This document shows positions 22,011 to 31,776 of a stretch of DNA of 64,000 nucleotides, one piece after another. The position numbers and the translations under genes were made by a program. Position 1 is the first letter of the stretch; every line of letters starts with the position of its first letter. The DNA is taken from contig WKLE02000025.1 of NCBI GenBank assembly GCA_014885115.2, positions 1 through 64,000 of the forward strand, read 5' to 3'. Under the pieces are notes generated by a model. It was given only the letters and a program-made list of their open reading frames with translations. It had not been told where the DNA came from and ran no database searches. The DNA comes from Asterionellopsis glacialis (taxonomy: Eukaryota; Bacillariophyta; Plagiogrammaphyceae; Rhaphoneidales; Asterionellopsidaceae).

Positions 22011-23546
22011 ATGTTGTCCAATTCAAACATCAAGAAAGAGGAAACATCTCTTGTGACATTGTCTCGTAAGGACTTGACAGATGTAGCTCCAGTTGTAAAT
22101 GATGATGATGATGATGAAGACTTTCTTCCTCTTGTGTTACTTCAAATGCCATCATCCCTTTCCATGTCAGATCTTCAATCATCACGCATTGTAGCAAATC
22201 ACGATGATCAACAAGCTTGTTTGGTAGTAGAACAAAGTGGAAAGACATTTGCTGTAAGTCGTGTTGAAACATCGAATTCACTAGTTTTACTTCCACCACC
22301 AGCATCCAAAAATGTCGAACACCCTCCTGCATCGAAGAAACTTAAAACTAGTAATGGCAATCACACAAAGGAAACCATTCAATGTATTCCAGCTAGACTT
22401 GTCAAACCAGGTGGATCAGGAGCTTCCTTTTTAGAACTTAAATTTAAAACACTCCATACCAAAGATTTGATAAAAATTCTAATGAATCATGTCTTTGATC
22501 CCCACCACCACCCCCATGACACAAAGCACAACGAATGGGTAGGGTGTACAGTTCCAGATCTTGCCATGACATTGCAATGTTCGGAAACAGAAATTAAAAA
22601 TGCGTTACAAAAAATCAAAGCATTTGGTATGCCACAACAGCAATCACAATCACAACGACCGCAGACGACGACATCTTCAATAGTAATAGGATATGGGACC
22701 TTGTCTGAAGAAGCCATTCAAGAAACACAAAATGCGATTGTTGCCACGTTAACGGAATGTGATGATTTTGGTACAGATTACTGTACCACCAAGGGGATTG
22801 ATCAACATATCTTTGAAAAGGAAGTATTACAACGTATGGAAGAATCAGAAGCAGACGGTCAACTTTATCCTCAAGCGAAATATGTGATTCAACATTGTAC
22901 GAAACTTCTTCAACCTGAAGCACCAAAACAGCAACAACAACAGGCAACTAATAATGATGATGATAATGACCATGTCATGAATGAGACAGATTCTTTGAAA
23001 GTTCATCTTGATTTTCAAAAGGTACGTATTAAAAAAGAAAAGAAAAGAGAATCTTTGTACGATCCTCTAGAGAGTGTGTGTTTTACTAACCAATTGAATT
23101 TTACCTCCTCATGTCTATTGTCACAGATTGCTATTTGTGTGGCTCATCGTTTATTTCAAAAAGATTCTACTAAATCTTGGGAGGAATCTGACTTGATGTC
23201 AACATGGTACAATGATCTACCGGGTGTGGGAAATGAAAAGCCATCCATAGATTTACTTGCAGGTGTTGCTATTCGTAGTAGTACAAATATAGGAATGGAA
23301 GGTACAGTATGGAACTATTTTCCGGAATATCAATTATCCTTGGACCCCAAGGCACGATTCGATGAACTCTTTATGGAACAAGAACGATGGACTGAAAAGG
23401 AACTGACACCCTATCTTGAAAGACTAACGAAAACGAACGGAGGAGGAGATGATATCTCAGATTTGATGAATCGTTATACTCATGTCATTACAGAAACTAT
23501 AGATGGAACACCAATCAAAATTTATATGGACAAGTCCAAGCAATAA
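22011..23546 (+). CDS. DSCC1: sister chromatid cohesion protein DCC1 (Ctf18-RFC subunit)
   Basis: DCC1 joins Ctf18 and Ctf8 in the alternative RFC clamp loader that loads PCNA and supports cohesion and the replication checkpoint. Exons are 22011-23021 and 23127-23546; the 105-nt intron (GTACGT..CACAG, phase 0) is a multiple of three without an in-frame stop, so retention would add 35 residues. The spliced protein is 476 aa. An acidic N-terminus (DDDDDEDFLPL) precedes the DCC1 core, and the C-terminal half carries IAICVAHRLFQ, W-x2-LPGVG, LLAGVAIRS, YFPEYQLSLDPKARFDELF, RWTEKELTPYLERL, the typical DCC1 winged-helix region. An ATG at 21642 lies in frame but adds an unconserved 123-residue stretch; 22011 is preferred. 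Confidence 0.85.
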   Translation: MLSNSNIKKEETSLVTLSRKDLTDVAPVVNDDDDDEDFLPLVLLQMPSSLSMSDLQSSRIVANHDDQQACLVVEQSGKTFAVSRVETSNSLVLLPPPASKNVEHPPASKKLKTSNGNHTKETIQCIPARLVKPGGSGASFLELKFKTLHTKDLIKILMNHVFDPHHHPHDTKHNEWVGCTVPDLAMTLQCSETEIKNALQKIKAFGMPQQQSQSQRPQTTTSSIVIGYGTLSEEAIQETQNAIVATLTECDDFGTDYCTTKGIDQHIFEKEVLQRMEESEADGQLYPQAKYVIQHCTKLLQPEAPKQQQQQATNNDDDNDHVMNETDSLKVHLDFQKVRIKKEKKRESLYDPLESVCFTNQLNFTSSCLLSQIAICVAHRLFQKDSTKSWEESDLMSTWYNDLPGVGNEKPSIDLLAGVAIRSSTNIGMEGTVWNYFPEYQLSLDPKARFDELFMEQERWTEKELTPYLERLTKTNGGGDDISDLMNRYTHVITETIDGTPIKIYMDKSKQ

Positions 23547-24409
23547 ACGGGGACTACAGTTTGATTTTTGTTGTGTGTCATTTGAAAAAAGGGTTCATTT
23601 TAAAAAAGAAGAATTTATTGCAGATTCATTCAACTGAGGCATGGAGTTGTACGTGTAGTTTAAAATAATGTTTCTTGACAGACAAAGTGATTGCTGGGTA
23701 TAACATATAATAATCATACTTTCTGATATTCAATGAAACGAGGGAACATATTATTGTAGAAATTAAGAAGATGATTATCATCATGAAACAGATAATACAT
23801 GATTTCACATTCCTTTTTATGTCTTCATCTTACTATTTGCCATCAAACATACTTAGTGAAAGGAATCCCCTTGATAATGCATCCGATTTACCTCTGATGA
23901 GTAACCCATGTCATGATGGACATCGACAGACTTATTATTGTGTCTGTCATTCATAAACTCATTCATAGCCCCTCTGGATCACAGCTATGTCCTTCTGATA
24001 TTTTTGGAGCTCATTTTTAGTCCTTTCTACTTACTCTGGAATTTCTACCATTCCGTCGTGTGGATTGACACGATTCATCAGTCGGGCGGGCTCGGACCAC
24101 GACTCGTACACTCCTTGAAAACACCACAGATGTTTCTTTGAGGAGTGGGAATCCGTTATTTTTTTGAATTATTCCGTACGATCAACGTAGTTTTCAGTAC
24201 TCAATATTCTCTTCCTGAATTTTTCAAGAAAATTAGTTAGTTTTGAAGTCCTAAACAAAAATAACGAAAACGCAAGCATCGCACGCAGGGCAATCAAGAG
24301 CAGGAGGCACTANNNNNNNNNNNNNNNNNNNNNNNNNNNNNNNNNNNNNNNNNNTTGGTCTTGTTAAGATTCATTGTAGAAATCATCTGTACGGAATAGA
24401 CTAGATATA
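23547..24409. other. intergenic with assembly gap
   Basis: This covers the DSCC1 3' side and the kinesin-13 upstream region. No gene is supported. A run of N interrupts it at 24313-24354, so part of the kinesin promoter may be missing. Confidence 0.6.
24313..24354. other. assembly gap (42 N)
   Basis: Forty-two undetermined bases lie 55 bp upstream of the kinesin-13 ATG. The true length of the missing sequence is unknown. Confidence 0.99.
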
Positions 24410-26621
24410 ATGAATGCTCGTGCTTCCAAAAATAATCGGCGCAAGTCGTCCATCCCAACTATGACAGGTCGTGGTGGTAGCTCTCGCAGTAGTTCCAACA
24501 GTCGAAGATCGTCTGTGAGCACACAGAATCCTCAGCTAAATAAGGTGGACCAAACACGAGCGTTTATGGAGAAAAAAGAAGCCGAACGTAATGAGAGAAG
24601 ACGCGCCATGCGAGAGCGTAAACAAGAACGTGCCGAAGAGGAACAACGTAATATTGCTGCAGGATGTCCCGGAGACGTTGACTTTATTGGACTTGTGCGA
24701 AAATGGAGAGAAGAACACAAGGATGCAGCACGGGATCATAGTTCCAAAGGAGACCACCCTCGTATTTGTATCTGTGTTCGAAAGAGACCTGTGAGTGACA
24801 AGGAACGAGAAAAGAACGATCATGATTCAATCACATGTCTTCACCCCACTGCGTGGGTACATAGCGCAAAGTTCCGTGTTGATGGCATTACCAAATATCT
24901 TGATCATAACTCCTTCGCATTCGATCATGCCTTTGATGAAAACGTGTCGACAACCGATGTTTATAGGTATTCCACCATGCCTTTGATCGACTTTGTTTGT
25001 TCTGGTACTGGAGGTCGTGCAACCGTTTTCGCGTACGGGCAAACTGGAAGTGGAAAGACATATACGATGGAAGGAATCCAGGAACTCGTCGCGGAAGATC
25101 TCTTTCTGCTGCTTTCCGACGAAGACGCTGACCAAGATGCCTCTACATTGGAAAACACTGCTGTGACTGTCGCATTCTTTGAGATTTACGGAGGATACGT
25201 CCAGGATCTTTTGAACGAACGAAACAAGCTCAAGTTGCTTGAGGATGGAAAAGGTGAAATTGTCGTGACAGGTTTGGAGGAATTTGAAGCCCACGATCCT
25301 ATTCAACTCCTGGACTTTCTCGAATCAGGAAACAGGTGAGTTTATTTTAGATTCTTTACATTGTTACTTTCTTGTGGTGATACGCGAACTAAATCTTTCA
25401 CTCTTCCTGGTCCTTCTTTCCCCAAGTCTGCGTACCACACACGCCACGGAGAAAAACGACACTTCATCCCGATCGCACGCCATTTGCCAAATACATTTAC
25501 GAGACAAAAAGACATCTCGTCTTCGTGGAAAGCTTTCACTTGTTGATCTTGCCGGAAGCGAGCGCGGAAGCGATACAAAATCTCACAATTCCATGAGACG
25601 AACAGAGAGTGCGGAAATCAATACATCTTTACTTGCACTGAAAGAGTGTATCCGTGCGCTTGACACCAATAAACATGGAGGTGGAAATCATGTACCGTAC
25701 CGAGCCTCAAATTTAACAAAAATCCTTAAAGATTGCTTCACATCACGTTTGGCAAAGACAACCATGATCGCAACCCTGTCTCCTGGCGCTTCCTCTGCGG
25801 ACCACACAATTAATACACTTCGGTATGCAGACAGGATTAAAGAAAAGAAGGTCGTTGTGGCCACCAAAAGTCTCAAGCCAAGTGATACAATGAGAAACAG
25901 CAGAAAGGAGCGATTAACCCCCCCTAGAAAAGAAAGATTGACGCCTCCTCGCAAGGAAAGACTGTCCCCCCCTCGAAGGGAAAGAGTAACCCCACCTCGT
26001 TCTAGAATCACCACTTCTCGCCAAGTATCAGAACCTGACACTGTTCCTGATTTAGAACCCGAGCGTGAGAAAATGACGCCACACCTCACCACACAAGAAT
26101 CATCCGTAACAAAAAGCAGCGCTCATGACGAGTTGGATGAAATTCTTGAAGATGGATCTGACGATGAATTTCTTCTCCACGACGACGAAGACGACCTGAA
26201 TTTAAATGATGAACCAGTCGACGAATTGCCGAGCGATTTTGTACCAAGTGACGATGCGCCAAGTGTAAGTAGCGGTGAGGCCGTGGACGCGATGGTAGTC
26301 GAAAAAAAAGATGACGACATTGCTGAGTTACGTCGCACGATGGAAGCTCTGTACGATGAGGAAGACAAATTGCTCAATTTGCACATGGCTGTTGTTCAAG
26401 AAAATGCTGAATTCCTCACGGAGGAGGGACAAATGCTTCGTAGCATTCAATCTACCGAAGATGCAAACGAAGAAGATCTTGAAGAGTATGCATCCCGCCT
26501 GACAGCGATTTTGGAAAGAAAGGCTCACATGATTATTGCTTTGAAGGAGAATGTGGCGACATTTCAATCCCAACTAACGAAGAAAAAAGAACTCACCAAG
26601 AAAGTTCGAGAAATAAATTAA
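24410..26621 (+). CDS. kinesin-13 (microtubule-depolymerising kinesin)
   Basis: Exons 24410-25335 and 25427-26621 (91-nt GTGAGT..AAG intron, phase 2) give about 706 aa; splicing restores [21 protein letters not shown] basic Ser-rich N-terminus (1-115) precedes an internally placed motor domain, as expected for kinesin-13: [12 protein letters not shown]-loop GQTGSGKT, switch [10 protein letters not shown], switch [22 protein letters not shown] and [11 protein letters not shown] at the motor end. [10 protein letters not shown] holds the place of the family KVD finger, with R for K. After the motor there are four [KR]ERx[ST]PPR repeats, a very acidic stretch and a C-terminal coiled coil (~590-706). 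The family uses ATP to peel tubulin from microtubule ends in spindles and cilia. Confidence 0.92.
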
Positions 26622-26648
26622 CTCGAACTACTTCGATACAAGGCAATG

Positions 26649-27266
26649 GAGCTTCATCTTTTCTATTTTTCCATAAATAACTAAATTCAAGATGTAATGA
26701 GCTAATCTTTTAGATCAAATGGATTTTGCCAACCAAATTTTAAAACTATTTTTCTCAGGAGGAGACTACGTTGTTGATATACAGGAACACTGGATACATT
26801 TCACCTACTAAGAGGGGATTGCGCTGGGATTCGAAACATGCAGATATAGACTATTTTCATTCCTCTTCGTTTGCTACTCAGGATAATATTGATCATATGA
26901 GACACAGACGGTGACAGTTTGCTTACCATGAAAACAAGATAGGTCACGAACAACGTATAGGAGCTTCAGCTCTTCTGCTATTCCATAAAACCCTAAATTT
27001 AAGTTGTAACAAGCTAAACTTTTAGATCAAATGGATTTTGCCAATCACCTTTAAAATCATTTTTCTCAGAAGGAGACTACTTTGTTGATCTACAGGACCT
27101 ATAGGAGGGTGTTGCACTGGAGTTCGAAAAATTCAGATATACACTAAGTAGTCCTATCATAATTTCGCTTTGTTTTTATTATTCAGGATGACACTCATTA
27201 TACGAGACTCAGACGTTCGCAGCGTGCTTGCCATGAAAATAAGAGATGTCACATACAAATTGTAAA
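26649..27266. repeat. two diverged tandem copies of a ~311-bp unit
   Basis: The segment starting GGAGCTTC at 26649 is repeated from GGAGCTTC at 26960. Shared blocks in order include AGATCAAATGGATTTTGCCAA, TTTTTCTCAGRAGGAGACTAC, TTGTTGATMTACAGG, a GCRCTGG-AGTTCGAAA block, TTCAGGATRA and TTGCYTACCATGAAAA-like words. A third partial start (AAAGTTCAACC) appears near 27267. The unit has no open frame. It lies between the kinesin-13 and S21 stop codons. Longer words are shown in degenerate form; exact identity was not computed. Confidence 0.75.
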
Positions 27267-27416
27267 AGTTCAACCAAAACCCTAGCTAATGTTATATTTG
27301 AGAATACATGCAGTAGGCTCGCTATTAATAGTAATGAAATATGATGAACCTATCTTTTAAAATCCAACAAGGACAAATCTATTCACCTACTCCTACAAAG
27401 CAACCACAAAATATAT

Positions 27417-28038
27417 TTAGGTACGGTTGGCGTTACGCTTTCTCTGCATACGTTCGAACTTCTTGCGCATGCGTCCTTCCTTAACCTTACGCTTCTTCTT
27501 CTCTTGAGAATTTTCGAAGTAACGCCTGTGACGGAGCTCCATCAAGTGACCAGATTTGTTGACCTCGCGCTTGAATCGGCGAAGAGCGGACTCAATTGGT
27601 TCACCATCACCAACTTGGACAGTGATTTTGACACCAAGAGCGGTTTCAGAGGCTGCATTGAAGTAAAACAATGGGAATGATAAGTTAGTGAACAATGTAC
27701 TGGTTACAATCGCAGTCAACAATGGTGAAGAGAAAGCAAGCTACAACCACAGAACAAAACCAAGTACCACAAGTGATGGGCCACCTTGCAAACGAAAAGC
27801 CACGAAAACATGCAAAATTCGTACTGTCAGAAGCCTTATTTAACGGACGGACAGACTGGAGCCATCAACCGATCATCAACACTTCGTCAACGTCATCGTC
27901 GAAAATTCCATCATCGATGATATTATCATCTTTCAACATACCAACAGGAGCCTTGAAAGCAGGCACTGGTGCAAAGGCAACAGTGGAAACGGCCGCAAGA
28001 GCGGAGATAAGAAGAGCGAGGAGGAAACCGGCACGCAT
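27417..28038 (-). CDS. plastid ribosomal protein bS21, nuclear-encoded
   Basis: Exon 1 (27942-28038) encodes a signal peptide and cleavage motif, MRAGFLLALLISALA then VAFAP. A 289-nt GTATGT..CAG intron (27653-27941, phase 1) follows, and exon 2 (27417-27652) encodes the ribosomal domain. The spliced product is 110 aa: SETALGVKITVQVGDGEP, IESALRRFKREVNKSG, ELRHRRYFENSQEKKKRK and a basic tail, the conserved bS21 signature. bS21 sits near the anti-Shine-Dalgarno end of 16S rRNA in bacterial-type ribosomes. The signal peptide plus AFAP motif indicates passage through the ER to a secondary plastid rather than the mitochondrion. Its start is 440 bp from that of the divergent UBA-PUB-UBX gene. Confidence 0.9.
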
Positions 28039-28478
28039 CGTTGTTTTCTTTGATTAGAAGAAAAGTAGAGAGGTGTGTGATGCAGGATGAGCAAGTTGAA
28101 AGAATCGCCCACGCGGCAAGACACAGAGAATTTTTTATTGCCTTTTTCGTGCGTGGTCGCTTCAATGAGTTGACGAGCAGACCTAGGTAAGCTCCTCAGA
28201 GTTTATTTTCACGGTTTCGATTTTTTCGCATACGGTGCGCGTTTTTGTGTTCTGTGCACATCGTCGTCGGTCTTCGTCGTTCGTCGGTGCCCTTTTTTTT
28301 TCGAAAAAGGTTTCGCACGACCGTTGACACGACAAGAAAGTGATACACAACAGCTTGAAGCAAGACTGATTACAGTATTCGCAACCCATCTCATCTTCTC
28401 GTTTCGTGGAGATTCTTTACAAGTAAGAATATCAGAAATTCTACCTCAGCCTCTTTTCATATTGGTTACATAGTTAAT
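28039..28478. promoter_or_regulatory. divergent promoter region, bS21 / UBA-PUB-UBX
   Basis: The spacer separates divergent start codons at 28038 and 28479. It has T-rich tracts and CG-rich patches (CGTCGTCGG near 28261-28272). No specific element can be named. No gene is supported inside. Confidence 0.5.
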
Positions 28479-29816
28479 ATGTTTAAAAAGCTAAAAGACA
28501 AACTGAACGAAGCGGTTCGTGGAGAAAGCAACCACGTCGAAACTCTCCAGAACATGGGATTTTCCGCTGAACAAGCACGGCAGGCCTTACAAGCGACCAA
28601 CGATGATGTTGAACGCGCAGCTGAATTACTCCTTGCTTCGTCATCAAATGCAATGCCTCATTCGAATCCTCCTCCGACAGTAACACAAGAGTTGGATGCA
28701 GATGAACAGATGCGACGTATCATGGAGGAAAGTATGCAAGTTGAGGAGGACCGACGAGTTCGAGCCGCCAAAGAAGCATCAACGCATCGTACAGCTGCGA
28801 TGGTCCACGCCGGTGAAGCAGCAGCTCGTCGTTTTGACAAAAGCAATGCCAAAACTACGACAAAGAAGAAACAACCAGTGACGATAGATCTCACCAAAAA
28901 CGAAAAAAAGAAAAAGGCTACAGGTAATCCAAAATCAGCACCATCATCTCGCAGTTCCAGTGGTGACCTTTCAAACCACCACCCCAATATTAAGGTTCCT
29001 GCGAAGTTACAAGATAAGTCTAAAGAAGAGCAGGTGTTGCGATGTACTGATAGACTAAAAGCATACCCGGCAGCAGTTGATACGCTCCACAAAGCTCTGG
29101 TAGCATTACGAAACGACCCGGGCAATGAGAAGTACAGAAAGGTTGACAAATCAACCCCTGGGTACAAAAGGTCACTTGCTGATGCTCCAGGAGCTGAAGG
29201 TCTATTGCTAGCTATGAACTTTTATGCTCGTCCCGGTACACAGCTTCTAATCATGGAAAGACATCGAGTCGATCCAGCACTCTTATATTTGGGAATTTCA
29301 GCTCTCGAGGGTGCCAAGCAAACACCAGAATACAAAGAAGAAAAACTTAAATCTCAATTTGCAAAGGACATCAAGGCAATTCAATTAGCTGCTAACTCTA
29401 GTGAAACAGAAGCCATCAAACGCGCAGATTTTATGTCAAAATGTCCCAGCGAGCCAACTGGAGGTAGTGGAGCTCTGATGCAAGTAGTGATTGCGGATGA
29501 AACAGTCAGACGTCGGTTCGATGGAGATGATGTTCTGCAGGATGTTCTCAACTGGATTGGTGGACATGGATCCATTATTCCTGATAAGATTTTGAGTAGA
29601 GAATGGTGTCTGGTAGATCTCAACCGCTATCCACTTGCACCTATAGATTGTTCGAAAAACACAAGTAAAACCTTGCAATATATTGGCTGCTGGCCAAGTG
29701 GAAAACTCGAGATCCGCCCGAGTTCTGAAGAATGGAAACTGGGGGAAAATAGCAATGCCCAAATAATGGGATCCAGTCGAGGTTTGGGATCAGCCCCAAC
29801 AGAGGTTTTGCATTGA
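28479..29816 (+). CDS. UBA-PUB-UBX domain protein, Cdc48/p97 cofactor
   Basis: Single exon, 445 aa. Order of domains: UBA at ~18-52 (VETLQNMGFSAEQARQALQA, then DDVERAAELLL), which binds ubiquitin; a helix with DEQMRRIMEESMQ resembling a ubiquitin-interacting motif (~70-95); a basic linker with KKKKATGNPK; PUB/PUG at ~185-290 (AVDTLHKALVALRNDPGNEK, MNFYARPGTQLL), which in UBXN6 and PNGase binds the p97 C-terminal tail; and a UBX-like domain at ~320-425 (VRRRFDGDDVLQDVLNWIGG). This combination identifies a p97/Cdc48 adaptor that brings ubiquitinated clients to the ATPase, for instance in ER- or symbiont-ER-associated degradation. Which pathway it serves is not shown by the sequence. Confidence 0.85.
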   Translation: MFKKLKDKLNEAVRGESNHVETLQNMGFSAEQARQALQATNDDVERAAELLLASSSNAMPHSNPPPTVTQELDADEQMRRIMEESMQVEEDRRVRAAKEASTHRTAAMVHAGEAAARRFDKSNAKTTTKKKQPVTIDLTKNEKKKKATGNPKSAPSSRSSSGDLSNHHPNIKVPAKLQDKSKEEQVLRCTDRLKAYPAAVDTLHKALVALRNDPGNEKYRKVDKSTPGYKRSLADAPGAEGLLLAMNFYARPGTQLLIMERHRVDPALLYLGISALEGAKQTPEYKEEKLKSQFAKDIKAIQLAANSSETEAIKRADFMSKCPSEPTGGSGALMQVVIADETVRRRFDGDDVLQDVLNWIGGHGSIIPDKILSREWCLVDLNRYPLAPIDCSKNTSKTLQYIGCWPSGKLEIRPSSEEWKLGENSNAQIMGSSRGLGSAPTEVLH

Positions 29817-30579
29817 TGAATGCATCGCCTTGTCGGCTTGTCATATAATTTCTGTACACAATTCTGGAATGCAACAGGAATTTTGCGTACGCGTACTGTA
29901 ACATTTTAGCTTTTGAAAAAACATTCTGTATCTTTTGTTTTCCTAATATTTCTGACGCTTGATAGGTTTCGCGGCAAACATCACGGGACGGATACAGATC
30001 GTCGCCATTCATCACAAAGGTGTTGCAGATTTTTGAGAAATTGTGTTTACAAAAGTTGGCATACCGGTAACCCACAGCAGCCTGTGTAGCAGTTACGTTT
30101 AGCCTACCTTGTAGCGGTACATTCCGAAGGGTAGGACCTACATTTATACCATATATCTAGAATGCTGTATTAATTAATACCAATTAGACTAGTAAATTAT
30201 TATTATACGTGGACATTTCGACAGACAATTGGGAGTACTGGTAGTAGGAATTGGCTGATTGTGGCTGGCGTCATACCTGTAATTACATGGAGTCTTGATC
30301 CGTGATTTATAAGTACAAAACAAGGTTGACATTCGTCTTTTACTAATTTTTATTCTGTATCTGTGGATACTGTGGGACCTACGTAGAGATTCTTTAATTG
30401 AGAGGCCGGTTGGAGTTTTTGACTTGCCACTATTGGTGTCTTTTTCTCAAATCTTTTCATGCATGCGTATTTCCAACAGGAGTTTCGGCGAGTCGTGCTG
30501 ATACATACAAACAAAGCAGCAACTTCAAAACTGGATGTAAATCACAATTGGTGTGTGCAATAGATCACGACCAAGCAAC
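29817..30579. other. intergenic, 5' side of the DGAT2-like gene
   Basis: This holds the 3' side of the UBX gene and the upstream region of the acyltransferase. The open frame at 30398-30838 overlaps the acyltransferase in another frame and shows no family signal. No RNA gene or repeat is seen. Confidence 0.5.
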
Positions 30580-31590
30580 ATGTGCAACGGTGAGGTTACA
30601 ACAAGCTTTTACGATCATAAAAAATGGCCAACCCAGAAAGAAATCTCATCTACGCGATGGCTCATGGGCATGCTTATCAGCAGTGTCTTTAGTTTGGTCT
30701 ATCTTATCACACCTCTTTATCTCTTGGTTTCCGTTATCTTGCTTTTATGTCAATACCCATCAAGATACTGGTCAATCTTTTTTTCGGCTCCCATCTTCGT
30801 GTCAGCTTTATTCCCGCCAGTGGCCTTGCCATGGCTGATTGGTTGGATGACACCTGTTCTCGATTATTTTCAATTCGAAAGGATAATCGAAACAAAAAAA
30901 GTGGACGTGCGCAACAGTATGCTGGAAGAGAAAAAAAACTACATCTTTGCTATGCAGCCCCATGGAGTTATTTCATTCGGCGCCATATGTTTGGGAGTTT
31001 CGGAAGAGACAAATCAATTTCGGGGTAAAGTCAGAACTGCAGTGGCCTCCGCTGTTCTCAAGATTCCAATCATCAAACATGTCATGGGAATCTTTGGCCT
31101 TACAGACGTTTCGAAGCGAAATCTTCAAAAAATTCTGAAAAAGCCAGGCATAGAGGGAAGTATCTTTATTTATGTTGGGGGTATGGCTGAACTATTTAAA
31201 AGCACGAGGAAAAAGGAAGTACTTTATCTGTCCAAACGAAAAGGATTTATTAAGCTCGCCTTGCAAGAAGGAGTCGATATTGTGCCTTTGTATCTTTTTG
31301 GAAATACCAGTATTTTTACAGTATTGAAAACTGGTAGGCTAGCTGACTTATCTCGTAAATTACAAGTTTCACTGACTTATTTTTGGGGAAAATGGTATCT
31401 GCCAGTTCCGCGTGACGACAAGCTTTTATATGTAGGTGGGCAGCCACTGGGAATACCGCATATTCCAGATCCAACGCAAGAAGATATTGATCATTGGCAC
31501 AAGAAATATTGCGAAGAGGTTACACGACTTTTTGACAAGTACAAGGAGCTTCTTCCAGCGTATAAACATAAAGAGCTCATCATTGATTGA
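30580..31590 (+). CDS. DGAT2-family acyltransferase
   Basis: Enzymes of this family transfer acyl-CoA to diacylglycerol (or monoacylglycerol or wax alcohols) on the ER and lipid droplets, the last step of triacylglycerol synthesis. Single exon, 336 aa from the first ATG. Two close hydrophobic segments (~32-62 and 65-90) form the membrane hairpin. The family blocks follow: YIFAMQPHG, at the place of the animal HPHG motif, then FRGKVRTAVASAVLKIP, YVGGMAELF, RKGFIKLALQEGVDIVPLYL, FGNTSIF, and C-terminal DPTQEDIDHWHKKYCEEVTR. Histidine of PHG is kept while the preceding residue is Gln. Diatoms have several DGAT2 paralogues, so exact substrate cannot be assigned. It converges with the prolyl hydroxylase gene (187 bp). 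Confidence 0.88.
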   Translation: MCNGEVTTSFYDHKKWPTQKEISSTRWLMGMLISSVFSLVYLITPLYLLVSVILLLCQYPSRYWSIFFSAPIFVSALFPPVALPWLIGWMTPVLDYFQFERIIETKKVDVRNSMLEEKKNYIFAMQPHGVISFGAICLGVSEETNQFRGKVRTAVASAVLKIPIIKHVMGIFGLTDVSKRNLQKILKKPGIEGSIFIYVGGMAELFKSTRKKEVLYLSKRKGFIKLALQEGVDIVPLYLFGNTSIFTVLKTGRLADLSRKLQVSLTYFWGKWYLPVPRDDKLLYVGGQPLGIPHIPDPTQEDIDHWHKKYCEEVTRLFDKYKELLPAYKHKELIID

Positions 31591-31776
31591 AATTTAATAT
31601 GTATTTTATATGCACTAACTTTTAGAAACCACGACCAGAGCCTACCGCATCTCCCTTGGTAACTTTTGGAGAATTTGAGCGTCCACGACCCCCCCACCCC
31701 CGCGTTTTATTGTTCAATGAAACCCTTTCTTCTAGAAAAGAACTAAAGTTGACATTAAATACTTAAGCCAACACGC

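Noticed and set aside
27695..28057. Plus-strand open frame across the bS21 intron and first exon
   Set aside because: It is antisense to the signal-peptide exon, which has far stronger support, and it starts with a non-ATG codon.
29641..30075. Minus-strand 144-codon frame
   Set aside because: Largely antisense to the end of the UBA-PUB-UBX gene and without family resemblance.
30398..30838. Open frame overlapping the start of the DGAT2-like gene
   Set aside because: No family signal, non-ATG start and conflict with the well-supported acyltransferase frame.
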